A DNA stretch of 64,000 nucleotides from Mycolicibacterium setense (GCF_000805385.1 NZ_JTJW01000008.1:124001-188000); one strand, 5' to 3'; positions 1-8,815 are shown, counted from the first letter of the stretch. The notes: a model not told the origin generated them from the letters alone. Numbers and translations are program-made.

Positions 1-197
1 TGCTCGATGACGCCTTCCAGCAGGGCCTTCTTCGAGCGAAAATAGTGGTACAGAGCCCCTTTTGAGACCTGCAACTCGGCCAGCAGATCGTCGATCGTCA
101 TGGCTTCATAGCCCTTGTCATGCATCAGCCGGAGCGCTGCGGCCAGGATCTCGCGCCGCCGGGCGGCGTGTTCGGACGAGTTCACCTGCCGGGCCAC
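1..197 (-). CDS. TetR-family transcriptional regulator, N-terminal part only
   Basis: About 65 N-terminal residues are visible; the rest runs off the left edge. The helix-turn-helix is clear (recognition-helix region VSKGALYHYF followed by RSKKALLEGV), which is the TetR_N signature. I place the start at the GTG at 197 because GGAGG lies four bases upstream on the minus strand. It is divergent from the membrane-protein gene at 279, and a strong palindrome lies between them. TetR proteins usually repress themselves and the divergent neighbour, so the membrane protein is the likely target (inference). The ligand-binding domain is outside the window, so the inducer cannot be guessed. Confidence 0.85.
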   Translation of the reverse strand, partial: MARQVNSSEHAARRREILAAALRLMHDKGYEAMTIDDLLAELQVSKGALYHYFRSKKALLEGVIE

Positions 198-240
198 GAA
201 TCCTCCATTGACGTTCGACGCTTGCCGAGCTTAGCCTAAA

Positions 241-263
241 AATAGACCGACGGTCGGTTTATT
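241..263. promoter_or_regulatory. Palindromic operator between TetR gene and membrane-protein gene
   Basis: The core ACCGACGGTCGGT (246-258) is a perfect palindrome. It extends to 23 bp (241-263) with one mismatched pair. It sits just upstream of the ribosome site of the 279 gene and in the divergent gap, the expected position for the TetR operator. Binding is inferred. Confidence 0.7.
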
Positions 264-278
264 AATCAGGAGGGTTCC

Positions 279-716
279 ATGCCCCAGCCAACGCCACTGG
301 CCCAGCAACGCACCCGCGCGTTCGCCCGGGTCCTCGGCCCCTTCGTCGCCGTCGCCACCGTGATCATCGCGGTCCGGCTGCCCGGCCTGGGCGACCTGCT
401 GAGCGACCTGTTCACCAGCGGAACCCTGCCCTGGATCCTCGGTGCGGCGATGCTCATGATGGGCCTGGTGGTGATCGCGTTCCACCAGTACTGGTACAGC
501 GTCACCGCGGTACTGATCTCTGTGTTCGGCTGGTTCGTCGCGCTACGCGGGGCAGCCATGATGGCCTTCCCATCGGCCATCCAGACCGGCGCCGACGCCA
601 CGGTGACCAGCCCCGCGTTGCTGATCGCCGCGCGCGGCTTCTTCCTGCTACTGACCGCGATGGGGCTGTGGTTGACCTACGTCGGCTGGCGCCCCGAGCA
701 CACCGACGCGCGCTGA
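279..716 (+). CDS. Small four-helix membrane protein
   Basis: A 145-residue protein with four hydrophobic segments at about residues 15-33, 49-69, 72-96 and 112-135 and short polar loops, so it should sit in the inner membrane. The ATG follows a good AGGAGG. I do not recognise the family and see no catalytic motif. It lies next to a divergent TetR gene with a shared palindrome, the usual layout of a drug- or lipid-responsive membrane protein. Its 3' end overlaps, antisense, the end of the TetR gene at 648 by about 70 bp. Confidence 0.75.
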   Translation: MPQPTPLAQQRTRAFARVLGPFVAVATVIIAVRLPGLGDLLSDLFTSGTLPWILGAAMLMMGLVVIAFHQYWYSVTAVLISVFGWFVALRGAAMMAFPSAIQTGADATVTSPALLIAARGFFLLLTAMGLWLTYVGWRPEHTDAR

Positions 717-1274
717 TGCGGCGGGACCCTTGAGCCCGTCCAACACGAAAGCCAGGTGACGTCGCCATACGGCATCGTCACCGTCGGCCATCGCGATCAC
801 CTTCGACATCGCCCACATCAACGTTGCGAGGTCGTCGGCACCGAAGTCGGCTCGTAGCGCTCCGGCGCTACGAGCCTGTTCGACGACGACCTCCAGCAGC
901 CCGCCGGCACGGCCACACTCCCCCGCAACATCGACGGCACCGACCGGATTGCGCGCCACCGCGTCGTTGATGCTGCGGTCGGAGGCCTGCATCGCGAACA
1001 GGCTGTCCAGGAATTCCGTGAACCCCCGCCATGGGTCGGCATCGGCGAGCGCCTGCTGCGCCAACCGGTCGATGACGGCCAACCGGTCCGACAGCACCAC
1101 ATCCAGGAGTGCGCCACGGTTCGGAAAGTGGTTGTAGAGCGTGCCGATACTCACGCCCGCCTTTCGGGCGACCTCCTCGAGAGGTACGTCGACCCCGCGT
1201 TCGGTGAAGAGTTCGGCGGCCGCTGCCACCAGGCGGTCCCGGTTACGGACAGCATCCGCGCGCATCGCCGACAT
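648..1274 (-). CDS. TetR-family transcriptional regulator
   Basis: A 208-residue regulator. The N-terminal helix-turn-helix includes VSIGTLYNHFPNRGALL, followed by an all-helical ligand domain. I choose the ATG at 1274: a TAGGAT -10-like box (1282-1287) stands seven bases upstream, which suits a leaderless mRNA. ATGs at 1283 and 1265 are alternatives. The gene is divergent from the SDR-like gene at 1330, with two copies of the same 22-bp inverted repeat in the gap. One would cover this gene's -35 region and the other the SDR start codon, so it probably represses both. Confidence 0.85.
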   Translation of the reverse strand: MSAMRADAVRNRDRLVAAAAELFTERGVDVPLEEVARKAGVSIGTLYNHFPNRGALLDVVLSDRLAVIDRLAQQALADADPWRGFTEFLDSLFAMQASDRSINDAVARNPVGAVDVAGECGRAGGLLEVVVEQARSAGALRADFGADDLATLMWAMSKVIAMADGDDAVWRRHLAFVLDGLKGPAASARVGVLGAPADVGQPQPHRGQ

Positions 1275-1290
1275 GGCGTTCATCCTAGCG

Positions 1291-1312
1291 AAGTTGAGGG
1301 ACCACTCAACTT
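1291..1312. promoter_or_regulatory. TetR operator copy 1
   Basis: Inverted repeat AAGTTGAG-N6-CTCAACTT with perfect 8-bp arms. It lies at about -17 to -38 relative to the proposed leaderless start of the TetR gene, overlapping its -35 region. An identical-arm copy follows at 1321. Confidence 0.8.
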
Positions 1313-1320
1313 GTGATACT

Positions 1321-1342
1321 AAGTTGAGCATGACCTCAACTT
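1321..1342. promoter_or_regulatory. TetR operator copy 2, covering the SDR start codon
   Basis: A second AAGTTGAG-N6-CTCAACTT, exactly 30 bp from the first (about three helical turns). The ATG of the SDR-like gene (1330) lies inside its 6-bp spacer, so a bound repressor would cover the transcription/translation start itself. Confidence 0.8.
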
Positions 1343-2055
1343 CTGCTCCCGTCCTGGTGGTTCTCGGCGTCGGCCCCGGTCTCGGCCTGTCGGTCGCACA
1401 CAGATTCGGCACCGCGGGATACCGCGTGGCCCTGATTTCACGTTCACCACAACGACATTCGAGTTATCTGGCGTCATTGGGCGACAAGGGCATCGAGGCG
1501 GCCGCGTTTGTCGCCGACGCGTCCCGGCCCGATCAGCTGCGGACGGCCATCGACGCGGTGCGCGCCCGGTTCGGCCGCATCGACGTCGGCTACTACGGTC
1601 CGGCCGCCTTCGAAACGGCGCCGACGGACGACATCGCCGATCTCGACGCCGCAGGCGCGAAGTCGGCGCTCGACACCGTCGTGCCCGCGGTCGACTTCGC
1701 CTCCCAGCTGCTACCCGAGATGCGGCAGCGCGGCAGCGGAGGACTGCTGTTCGCCGGCGGGCTGAGCAGTGTGGTGCCGATGCCCGCGCTCGGTGGGCTG
1801 GCACTGGCCGCCGCCGCTCTGCGCAACTATGCACTCACCCTGCATGCCGCACTCGCCCCCGCCGGGATCTACGCCGGCACCCTCACGATCGGCGGCCTGA
1901 TCGAGCGCGGCGACATCCATCGCGCGATGGCCGATTCGGAGCAGTTCGCCGGCATCGCGATCCACACGCTGAATCCAGACGACCTGGCCGAGCGGGTCTG
2001 GCAGCTCTACACCGACCGCACGGACGCGGAGGCAGTCGTCAACGTCATCGCCTAG
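1330..2055 (+). CDS. SDR-fold protein lacking the catalytic Tyr/Lys
   Basis: A 241-residue Rossmann protein. The N-terminal glycine-rich loop GVGPGLG marks the nucleotide-binding fold of short-chain dehydrogenases. In the active-site region SSVVPMPALGGL the expected Tyr-x3-Lys is replaced by Leu/Ala, so classical SDR hydride transfer is unlikely. It may be a nucleotide sensor or use other chemistry. The ATG lies within a TetR operator and no Shine-Dalgarno sequence is visible, so the transcript is probably leaderless. Its 3' end overlaps the converging DUF2071 gene by 11 bp. The fold assignment is solid; the function is unknown. Confidence 0.8.
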   Translation: MTSTSAPVLVVLGVGPGLGLSVAHRFGTAGYRVALISRSPQRHSSYLASLGDKGIEAAAFVADASRPDQLRTAIDAVRARFGRIDVGYYGPAAFETAPTDDIADLDAAGAKSALDTVVPAVDFASQLLPEMRQRGSGGLLFAGGLSSVVPMPALGGLALAAAALRNYALTLHAALAPAGIYAGTLTIGGLIERGDIHRAMADSEQFAGIAIHTLNPDDLAERVWQLYTDRTDAEAVVNVIA

Positions 2056-2782
2056 CTGTGCCTGCCCGCCACGGAATTCCGAATCTGGCCGGCACGCCGT
2101 CGCTGAACATGACATGAACCGGCTGCCCGGCGCACACGTCGCCGAGTCCGACCGACCCGAACAGTCCCGACTCCTCGAAGCCGATCAGTTCCGCGGACCG
2201 CAACGACCAGGCCGGATGCTCGTTGGGCACATACCAGGTGCGCCCGCCATGAGCGACGTGCAGGCCCCACCGCGCAGAAAGGAAATGCTCGAGCGGCCCG
2301 GGCACCAGAATGTCGCCGGCTCGGACCTCGATCCGGCTGGACGCCCGGGTTCGAGGCCAGCGCACGGCGGTCGTGTAGGTATGCCGATCCCCCGTCCGGC
2401 CGTACGACATCCTGGCCCACCGGTACCGGATTCCCAGCGCCGCGCGGGCGGCGAGCACGACATCGAGCCGCGGAGTGTCCAAGCTCAGAAACACCACTCC
2501 ACGACGCCCGGTGCGGTCGGCCGAATACAAGCGGACATTGGTCTCCAGGAAACTGCCGAGCACGCCAGGGCCGTATCCGAACCCGGTGCCGGTCATCCGG
2601 AAGGCGACCAGGCCCACGTAGGTGAGACCGTCGAACGTATCGGGCTCAGTGCCGTCGGGAAACAGGTGTGCGATGCGTCCGGGATCGACCGGCCAATGCA
2701 AAAAGGCCAGATCGACCCAGTTCTGACGCAGGATCCGAGCACCGGTCAGTCCTGGCGCTTCGGGACTGACCGGCTCGGACAC
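2045..2782 (-). CDS. DUF2071 (YqjF-like) protein
   Basis: A 245-residue soluble protein recognised as DUF2071 from the opening LRQNWVDLAFLHWPVDP, the TYVGLVAFRM strand and the late HVAHGGRTWYVPNEHP segment. The family has no established reaction. Its GTG start is only five bases after the prcA stop on the same strand, so it is probably the last gene of the pup-prcB-prcA transcript. From memory it is not part of the Pup-proteasome machinery elsewhere, so co-transcription need not mean shared function. Confidence 0.8.
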   Translation of the reverse strand: MSEPVSPEAPGLTGARILRQNWVDLAFLHWPVDPGRIAHLFPDGTEPDTFDGLTYVGLVAFRMTGTGFGYGPGVLGSFLETNVRLYSADRTGRRGVVFLSLDTPRLDVVLAARAALGIRYRWARMSYGRTGDRHTYTTAVRWPRTRASSRIEVRAGDILVPGPLEHFLSARWGLHVAHGGRTWYVPNEHPAWSLRSAELIGFEESGLFGSVGLGDVCAGQPVHVMFSDGVPARFGIPWRAGTARR

Positions 2783-2787
2783 AGCGG

Positions 2788-3528
2788 CTACTCAGACGCT
2801 TTGGCATCCGAATCTGAAGCCGAATCCGCTTCGGGCAGAAGCGCTTCCAGCGCCGTGCCGGTGATCCGTCGGAAGCAGCGGCGCGGCCGCGTGGCATCGA
2901 GGACCGCCACCTCGAGGGTGGCGGGGCCCAATGCGCGCGGCTCGGAGCCGTTGGCGCTCGCGCTCAGCGCCTCCACCGCGATCTTGACCGCGGCGGCGAG
3001 GTCCGCATTCTCGGCATACGACTCGTTCAGCGCGGCGATGATCGGCTCGGTGGTGCCGCCCATCACCACGAAGTGCGGCTCATCGGCGATCGAACCGTCA
3101 TAGGTGATCCGGTACAGCTCAGGCGGTTTGGTCTCGCCGTGATGCGCCACCTCCGCCACGCACAGCTCAACCTCGAACGGTTTGGCCTGCTCGGTGAAGA
3201 TGGTCCCCAGGGCCTGCGCGTAGACGTTTGCCAGCTGGCGGCCGGTGACGTCGCGACGGTCGTAGGCATAGCCACGGGTGTCCGCGTACTGGATTCCGGC
3301 CACCCGCAGCTTGTCGAACTCGTTGAACCGGCCGACGGCGGCGAAACCGACCCGGTCGTAGAGCTCACTGACCTTCTGCAGGGACCGCGACGGGTTCTCG
3401 GCGACGAACAGCACGCCGCCGTCGTAGGCAAGTGCCACCACGCTGCGCCCGCGGGCGATGCCCTTGCGCGCCAGCTCGGAGCGCTCCCGCATCGCCTGTT
3501 CAGGCGAGATGAAGTACGGGAAGCTCAT
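2788..3528 (-). CDS. prcA: 20S proteasome alpha subunit
   Basis: A 246-residue alpha subunit. The N-terminus SFPYFISPEQAMRERSELAR is the gate segment found in mycobacterial PrcA (about 248 residues in M. tuberculosis). It forms the outer rings of the cytoplasmic 20S core and docks the Mpa ATPase; it has no catalytic Thr. The tail is acidic and Ser/Asp-rich (ADSASDSDAKASE). Its ATG overlaps the prcB stop by one base (TGATG), so translation is probably coupled to prcB. Confidence 0.97.
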   Translation of the reverse strand: MSFPYFISPEQAMRERSELARKGIARGRSVVALAYDGGVLFVAENPSRSLQKVSELYDRVGFAAVGRFNEFDKLRVAGIQYADTRGYAYDRRDVTGRQLANVYAQALGTIFTEQAKPFEVELCVAEVAHHGETKPPELYRITYDGSIADEPHFVVMGGTTEPIIAALNESYAENADLAAAVKIAVEALSASANGSEPRALGPATLEVAVLDATRPRRCFRRITGTALEALLPEADSASDSDAKASE

Positions 3529-4385
3529 CAGCCTTCACCGCCTGTCCGGGTGCGGCGCGCGATGACTTCGCGAGCGAGTTCGGCGATGCGCTCCTCGGCG
3601 ATCTCCACGGCCCCCTCGGCACCGATGGTGACCGCGGTCGGGTAGATGCCGCGCACCAAGTCCGGGCCGCCGGTGGCGGAGTCGTCGTCGGCGGCATCGT
3701 AGAGCGCCTCGATGGCCACCTTCAAAGCCGAATCCGCATCAACCGCTTGCGAATACAGCTTCTTGATCGAGGACTTGGCGAAGATCGAGCCCGAGCCCAC
3801 CGACTGGTAACCCTCTTCCTCGATGTTCCACCCGCCTGCGGCGTCGAACGAGACGATGCGGCCCGCGTGTTGCGGATCTCCGGCATCAACATCAAAACCC
3901 ACCAGCAGGGGCAGCGCCACAAAGCCCTGCAGTGCCGCGCCCAGATTGCCGCGCACCATGATGGCCAGCCGGTTCACCTTGCCGCGGAACGTCAGCGGCA
4001 CGCCTTCGACCTTCTCGTAGTGCTCCAGTTCGACGGCGTAGAGCCGGGCGAACTCGACCGCGATGGCGGCCGTGCCCGCGATGCCCGTCGCCGTGTAGTC
4101 GTCGGTGATGTACACCTTCTGCACGTCGCGACCGGCGATCATGTTGCCCTGGGTGGAGCGGCGGTCACCGGCGATCAGCACCCCGCCCGGGTACTTGATC
4201 GCGACGATGGTCGTACCGTGCGGCACCGCGTTGGTCGGGTTGATCGCTCCGCCGTCGATACGGTTGACCGGCAACAGTTCGGGGGCCTGTCGACGCAGAA
4301 GATCAGAGAACGACGACAGATCCATGGCAACAGACGGTGTACCGGAGAGTGGTTGGGAAGAGGACAGGTTATCGCGCCAGATCAC
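3528..4385 (-). CDS. prcB: 20S proteasome beta subunit precursor
   Basis: A 285-residue precursor. Autocleavage between Gly57 and Thr58 (HG|TTIVA) would expose the catalytic N-terminal threonine; a 57-residue propeptide matches M. tuberculosis PrcB. The body contains GDRRSTQGNMI and SFDAAGGWNIEEEGYQSVGS, diagnostic for the family. It degrades pupylated substrates unfolded by Mpa. The GTG start overlaps the pup stop by four bases (GTGA), and prcA follows with a one-base overlap, giving the usual pup-prcB-prcA unit. Confidence 0.97.
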   Translation of the reverse strand: MIWRDNLSSSQPLSGTPSVAMDLSSFSDLLRRQAPELLPVNRIDGGAINPTNAVPHGTTIVAIKYPGGVLIAGDRRSTQGNMIAGRDVQKVYITDDYTATGIAGTAAIAVEFARLYAVELEHYEKVEGVPLTFRGKVNRLAIMVRGNLGAALQGFVALPLLVGFDVDAGDPQHAGRIVSFDAAGGWNIEEEGYQSVGSGSIFAKSSIKKLYSQAVDADSALKVAIEALYDAADDDSATGGPDLVRGIYPTAVTIGAEGAVEIAEERIAELAREVIARRTRTGGEG

Positions 4386-4576
4386 TGGCCGCCCTTTTGG
4401 ACGTACGCACGCACGAAGTCTTCCGCGTTCTCTTCCAGCACGTCGTCGATCTCATCGAGCAGATCGTCAGTCTCCTCGGCCAGTTTCTCGCGACGCTCCT
4501 GGCCGGCGGCAGATGCACCCGGGAGGTCGTCATCCTCGCCGCCGCCACCGCCACGCTTGGTCTGCTCTTGAGCCAT
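4382..4576 (-). CDS. pup: Prokaryotic ubiquitin-like protein Pup
   Basis: A 64-residue, highly charged, largely disordered protein. It ends in Gly-Gly-Gln, the form that Dop must deamidate to Glu before PafA can ligate it to lysines. Residues 8-13 are a Gly-rich stretch. The coiled segment from about 27 to 51 (REKLAEETDDLLDEIDDVLE) is the part that binds the Mpa coiled coil. The start is the ATG at 4576 behind AGGAGG. It overlaps prcB by four bases and lies 105 bp after dop. Confidence 0.97.
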   Translation of the reverse strand: MAQEQTKRGGGGGEDDDLPGASAAGQERREKLAEETDDLLDEIDDVLEENAEDFVRAYVQKGGQ

Positions 4577-4681
4577 CGCTGCCTCCTGCAATTGTCATCG
4601 GCCGGGCTAACCGCCCAACCGGTCCTTCCACAGTACCGGTCGGCACCCGGATTGCCCGGGATAGCTCACCGCCGGAGATGG

Positions 4682-6190
4682 TCAGTTGGTGAGTTGCTCG
4701 ACGAGTTCGGCGGCGCTGTCCACAGAGTCCAGCAGGGCGCCCACATGCGCCTTACTGCCACGTAGCGGCTCCAACGTCGGAATCCGGACGAGCGAATCGC
4801 CGCCGAGATCGAAGATGACCGAGTCCCAGCTGGCCGCGGCGATGTCGGAACCGAATCGGCGCAGGCATTCACCGCGGAAATAGGCCCGGGTGTCGGTCGG
4901 CGGGTTGTCGACCGCGTCGATCACCTGCTGCTCGGTGACCAGCCGCTTCATCGAACCGCGCGCCACCAGTCGGTTGTACAGGCCCTTGTCCAGCCGGACA
5001 TCGGAGTACTGCAGATCGACCAGGTGGAGCCGGGGCGCCTGCCAGCTGAGGTTCTCGCGCTGACGGAACCCCTCCAGCAACCGCAACTTCGCCGGCCAGT
5101 CCAGGATGTCGGCGCATTCCATGGGATCGCGTTCCAGCAGGTCCAGAACATGGGCCCAGGTCTCGACGACGTGGGAGGCCCGCGGGTCGGCGTCCTTGAT
5201 GTCGACCAGTTTGGCCACCCGCTCCAGATACACCCGTTGCAGCGCCAGCGCGGTCATCTCACGGCCGTCGGCGAGCGCGACCGTGGCCCGCAGCGACGGA
5301 TCGCGGCTGATCACGTGCACCGCGTGCACCGGCCGGGCCAACGCGAGATCGGACAGATCCAGCCCGAACTGCGGGCCCTCCTCGATCAGGTCGAGCACCA
5401 GCGAGCTGGTGCCGACCTTGAGGTAGGTCGACGTCTCGGCCAGGTTGGCGTCGCCGATGATGACGTGCAGCCTGCGGTACTTGTCGGCGTCGGCGTGCGG
5501 CTCGTCCCGGGTGTTGATGATGCCGCGCTTGAGGGTGGTCTCCAGACCCACCTCGACCTCGATGTAGTCGGCGCGTTGCGAGAGCTGGAAGCCGGGATCG
5601 TCGCCTGACGGTCCGATGCCGACCCGGCCGGAACCCGTCACCACCTGCCGGGACACCAGGAACGGCGTGAACCCGGCGATCACCGCGGAGAACGGGGTCT
5701 GACGGCTCATCAGGTAGTTCTCGTGCGAACCGTAGGACGCACCCTTGTTGTCGATGTTGTTCTTGTAGAGCTGGAGCTTGGCGGCGCCGGGCACGCTGGC
5801 GACGTGCCGGGCCGCGGCCTCCATCACGCGCTCACCAGCCTTGTCCCAGATCACCGCATCCATCGGATCGGTGCACTCGGGCGCCGAGTACTCCGGGTGG
5901 GCATGGTCCACATACAGCCGGGCGCCGTTGGTGAGGATCATGTTGGCCGCACCCACCTCGTCGGCATCGACGATCGGAGCCGGCCCCGAAGCCCGCGACA
6001 GGTCGAATCCGCGAGCGTCGCGCAGCGGGCTCTCGACCTCGTAATCCCACCGCGTGCGCTTTCCACGCTGGATGCCGGCGGCAGCCGCGTACGCCAGCAC
6101 CGCCTGAGTCGAGGTCAAGATCGGATTGGCGGTCGGATCGGACGGCGATGAGATGCCGTATTCGACCTCTGTTCCGATAATCCGTTGCAT
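4682..6190 (-). CDS. dop: Pup deamidase/depupylase
   Basis: A 502-residue member of the carboxylate-amine ligase/glutamine-synthetase-like fold. GTEVEYGI at residues 6-13 carries the Mg-ATP-binding Glu, and Asp95 in YVDHAHPEYSAPE matches the catalytic Asp of Dop. The insert after residue 40 (IQRGKRTRWDYE) includes the Dop loop region absent from PafA, which separates the two paralogues. It converts the C-terminal Gln of Pup to Glu and removes Pup from substrates. It begins nine bases after the ectD stop and is followed by pup, so the ect and pup genes may share a transcript. Confidence 0.95.
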   Translation of the reverse strand: MQRIIGTEVEYGISSPSDPTANPILTSTQAVLAYAAAAGIQRGKRTRWDYEVESPLRDARGFDLSRASGPAPIVDADEVGAANMILTNGARLYVDHAHPEYSAPECTDPMDAVIWDKAGERVMEAAARHVASVPGAAKLQLYKNNIDNKGASYGSHENYLMSRQTPFSAVIAGFTPFLVSRQVVTGSGRVGIGPSGDDPGFQLSQRADYIEVEVGLETTLKRGIINTRDEPHADADKYRRLHVIIGDANLAETSTYLKVGTSSLVLDLIEEGPQFGLDLSDLALARPVHAVHVISRDPSLRATVALADGREMTALALQRVYLERVAKLVDIKDADPRASHVVETWAHVLDLLERDPMECADILDWPAKLRLLEGFRQRENLSWQAPRLHLVDLQYSDVRLDKGLYNRLVARGSMKRLVTEQQVIDAVDNPPTDTRAYFRGECLRRFGSDIAAASWDSVIFDLGGDSLVRIPTLEPLRGSKAHVGALLDSVDSAAELVEQLTN

Positions 6191-6199
6191 GGGGCCAGC

Positions 6200-7126
6200 C
6201 TAGGCGACGGCCTGCGCACCCCGAGCCGCAAGGTATTCGGGCCGTGGCCGCGGGGCGGCGAACGGCTCGGTCAGTGCGTTCTCGACCGAGTTGAACACCA
6301 GGAAGACATTCGACCTCGGCAGCGGCGTGATGTTGGACCCCGACCCGTGCAGCAGGTTCGCGTCGAACCACAGCGCGGTCCCGGGCGGACCGGTGAACTG
6401 GTGGATGTCGTGCTCGTCGACGGCCTTGGTCAGTGTCGTCTGATCGGGCACACCCACGCTCTGGGCGACCAGGGAGGTGTCGTGGTTGTCCTCGGGCGTG
6501 GCGCCGACGCACGGATAGAACGTCTGGTGCGAGCCGGGGATCACCATCAGCGACCCGTTGTAGGGGTAGTTCTCGGTCAGGGCGATCGAGCACGAGACGG
6601 CGCGGATGGCCGGCATGCCGTCCTCGGCATGCCAGGTCTCGAAGTCCGAATGCCAGTAGAACCCCGTCCCGGTGAAACCGGGCATGAGGTTGATCCGGGC
6701 CTGGTGGATGTAGACGTCGCCGCCGAGCAACTGCCGCGCGACCGGCAGCACCGTGTCCAGCCGGACCACCTGAGCCACCAGATCGCTCAGCAGATGAGGC
6801 TCGAAGATCGACCGGATCGTGCCGCCCGGCTCACGGATCACACGCGGATCGTCCTTCTCCAGATCCACTGCCACCCGGTCGATTTCGTGCCGCAACAACG
6901 GCAGCCAATCATCGGACACCGTCTCGGGCGCAACCAGGTAGCCGTACTCGGAGAAGCCGTCGAGGTGGTGCTGGCTCAGCGGCCCGTCGGCCACACCGCC
7001 CCACACCACGGGCTCCTGGCGCGGTATCGGATCGATCGCGTGGTCGAGTCGGGTCGGGTAACGATCCTCGACAGCGGCCGACTCCGCGCGCGGTCCGCCC
7101 ACGGGTTCTCGCTGGACTGCCGTCAT
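6200..7126 (-). CDS. ectD: Ectoine 5-hydroxylase
   Basis: A 308-residue Fe(II)/2-oxoglutarate dioxygenase converting ectoine to 5-hydroxyectoine in the cytosol. The iron site is the HSD of FYWHSDFETWH together with the His in LLHGSGSN; the 2-oxoglutarate/ectoine region includes VYIHQARINLMPGF, typical of EctD. The ATG at 7126 overlaps the ectC stop by four bases (ATGA), which fixes the start. It is the last gene of ectABCD and ends nine bases before dop. Confidence 0.95.
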   Translation of the reverse strand: MTAVQREPVGGPRAESAAVEDRYPTRLDHAIDPIPRQEPVVWGGVADGPLSQHHLDGFSEYGYLVAPETVSDDWLPLLRHEIDRVAVDLEKDDPRVIREPGGTIRSIFEPHLLSDLVAQVVRLDTVLPVARQLLGGDVYIHQARINLMPGFTGTGFYWHSDFETWHAEDGMPAIRAVSCSIALTENYPYNGSLMVIPGSHQTFYPCVGATPEDNHDTSLVAQSVGVPDQTTLTKAVDEHDIHQFTGPPGTALWFDANLLHGSGSNITPLPRSNVFLVFNSVENALTEPFAAPRPRPEYLAARGAQAVA

Positions 7127-7515
7127 GCGACCGACTGCGGCGCCGGGTAGACACCGTTCTCGTCGTGGACCTCCCGCCCGGTCACCGGCGGATTGAACAC
7201 GCACAACATCCGGAGTTGCTCGTCGCACGTAACCCGGTGGCGGTCATGGTTGTTGAGGACATACATGGTCCCGTCGGCGAGCGGGTACTGCTGACCGGTC
7301 TGCAGATCCGTCAGCGTGCCCGTGCCCTCGATGACCCAGACCGCCTCGATGTGGTGCTGGTAGTGGAACTCGTTGACCGACCCGGCCTCGATGGTGGTCT
7401 CGTGGAACGAGAAGCCGACACCGTCGCCGGCCAGGAGGATGCGCTTGGATCGCCAGGTTCCGTCGGCCACATCGCGGTCTGTTCCGGTGATCTCAGCTGT
7501 GGTGCGAACGATCAT
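7123..7515 (-). CDS. ectC: Ectoine synthase
   Basis: A 130-residue cupin that cyclises N-gamma-acetyl-diaminobutyrate to ectoine. Family landmarks are the N-terminal MIVRTTAEITGTDRDV, the metal-binding segment HYQHHIEAVWVIEGTG and the late DRHRVTCDEQLRMLCVFNPP. Its length is normal for EctC. It follows ectB by 13 bp and overlaps ectD by four bases, consistent with coupled translation of an osmoprotectant operon. Confidence 0.96.
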   Translation of the reverse strand: MIVRTTAEITGTDRDVADGTWRSKRILLAGDGVGFSFHETTIEAGSVNEFHYQHHIEAVWVIEGTGTLTDLQTGQQYPLADGTMYVLNNHDRHRVTCDEQLRMLCVFNPPVTGREVHDENGVYPAPQSVA

Positions 7516-7528
7516 GTGTCAAGCCTCC

Positions 7529-8815
7529 TCAGGCCAACGTGACTGCGACGGACTCGGCGAGAATGTCGAGCCCCTCGGACAATTCGGTCGGAAGGGTGGT
7601 CAACGGCGGCAGCAGTTTGACCACCTCGTCGGACGGACCGCTGGTTTCCATCAGCGCACCGCGGTCGAAGGCGGCCCGGCAGACCTTTCCGGCCATGTCC
7701 GCCTCGTCGAATTTGAGTCCCTGGGCCATTCCGCGACCACGGGCCGTCACGCCTTCATGGGCAGCGGCGATCTCCTCCAGCCGGTTCCGGATCAACTCAC
7801 CCTTGGCCACCGTCTCGGCGCTGAATTGGTCATTCTGCCAATAATTCTCGATGGCCGCGGTGGCGGTGATGAAGGCGGGGTTGTGCCCACGGAAGGTGCC
7901 GTTGTGCTCGCCGGGCGTCCACATGTCGAGCTCACGACGGAAGAGGGTGAGCGCCATCGGCAGGCCGTAGCCGCTGACCGACTTGGATATCGTGACGATA
8001 TCGGGCACGATGCCGGCGGCCTCGAAGCTGAAGAACGGCCCGGTCCGGCCGCACCCCATCTGGACGTCGTCGACGATCAGGAGGATGTCACGCTCGCTGC
8101 ACAAGTCGGCCAGCGCGCGCAGCCATTCGATCCGCGCGACGTTGAGACCGCCCTCACCCTGGACGGTTTCGACGATCACTGCGGCGGGGCGGTTGAGTCC
8201 GCTGCCCGAATCATCGAGCACGCGAGCGAACCACTGGAAGTCTTCGGTGACTCCGCCGAAGTAGTTGTCGTAAGGCATCGGGGTGGCGTGCACCAACGGG
8301 ATACCCGCCCCGGCCCGCTTCATAGAGTTGCCGGTGACCGACAGCGCACCCAGCGTCATGCCGTGGAATGCATTGGTGAAGCTGATAACCGACTCGCGCC
8401 CGGTCACCTTCCTGGCCAGCTTGAGTGCCGACTCCACCGAGTTGGCGCCCGTCGGCCCGGGAAACTGCACCTTGTAGTCCAGCCCGCGCGGCTTCAGGAT
8501 GAGCCGCTCGAAGCTCTCCAGGAACCGCTGCTTGGCCGCGGTGGCCATGTCGAGCGAGTGCACGATCCCATCGGAGGCAAGGTATTCGAGCAACGGCTCC
8601 TTCAAGGCGGCGTTGTTGTGGCCGTAGTTCAGCGCCCCTGCCCCGGCGAAGAAGTCGATGTAGGTACGCCCCGCGGTGTCGGTCACCCAGGAGCCTGCGG
8701 CACTGTTCATGACAGTGGGCCAGCCGCGGCAATAACTGCGCACCTCGGACTCGACCGTGCTGAACACGTCGGGAAGGTCAGATTCGGACAACGGCGCTGT
8801 CGTAGCGAGCAGCAA
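7529..8815 (-). CDS. ectB: L-2,4-diaminobutyrate aminotransferase
   Basis: A 428-residue class-III PLP aminotransferase that makes diaminobutyrate from aspartate semialdehyde and glutamate. Lys278 in TISKSVSGYG is the expected Schiff-base lysine. FAGAGALNYGHNN and FPGPTGANSVESALKLAR are EctB signatures. The start is a TTG at 8815 with GGAAGGA about seven bases upstream. It lies 47 bp after ectA and 13 bp before ectC. Confidence 0.96.
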   Translation of the reverse strand: MLLATTAPLSESDLPDVFSTVESEVRSYCRGWPTVMNSAAGSWVTDTAGRTYIDFFAGAGALNYGHNNAALKEPLLEYLASDGIVHSLDMATAAKQRFLESFERLILKPRGLDYKVQFPGPTGANSVESALKLARKVTGRESVISFTNAFHGMTLGALSVTGNSMKRAGAGIPLVHATPMPYDNYFGGVTEDFQWFARVLDDSGSGLNRPAAVIVETVQGEGGLNVARIEWLRALADLCSERDILLIVDDVQMGCGRTGPFFSFEAAGIVPDIVTISKSVSGYGLPMALTLFRRELDMWTPGEHNGTFRGHNPAFITATAAIENYWQNDQFSAETVAKGELIRNRLEEIAAAHEGVTARGRGMAQGLKFDEADMAGKVCRAAFDRGALMETSGPSDEVVKLLPPLTTLPTELSEGLDILAESVAVTLA

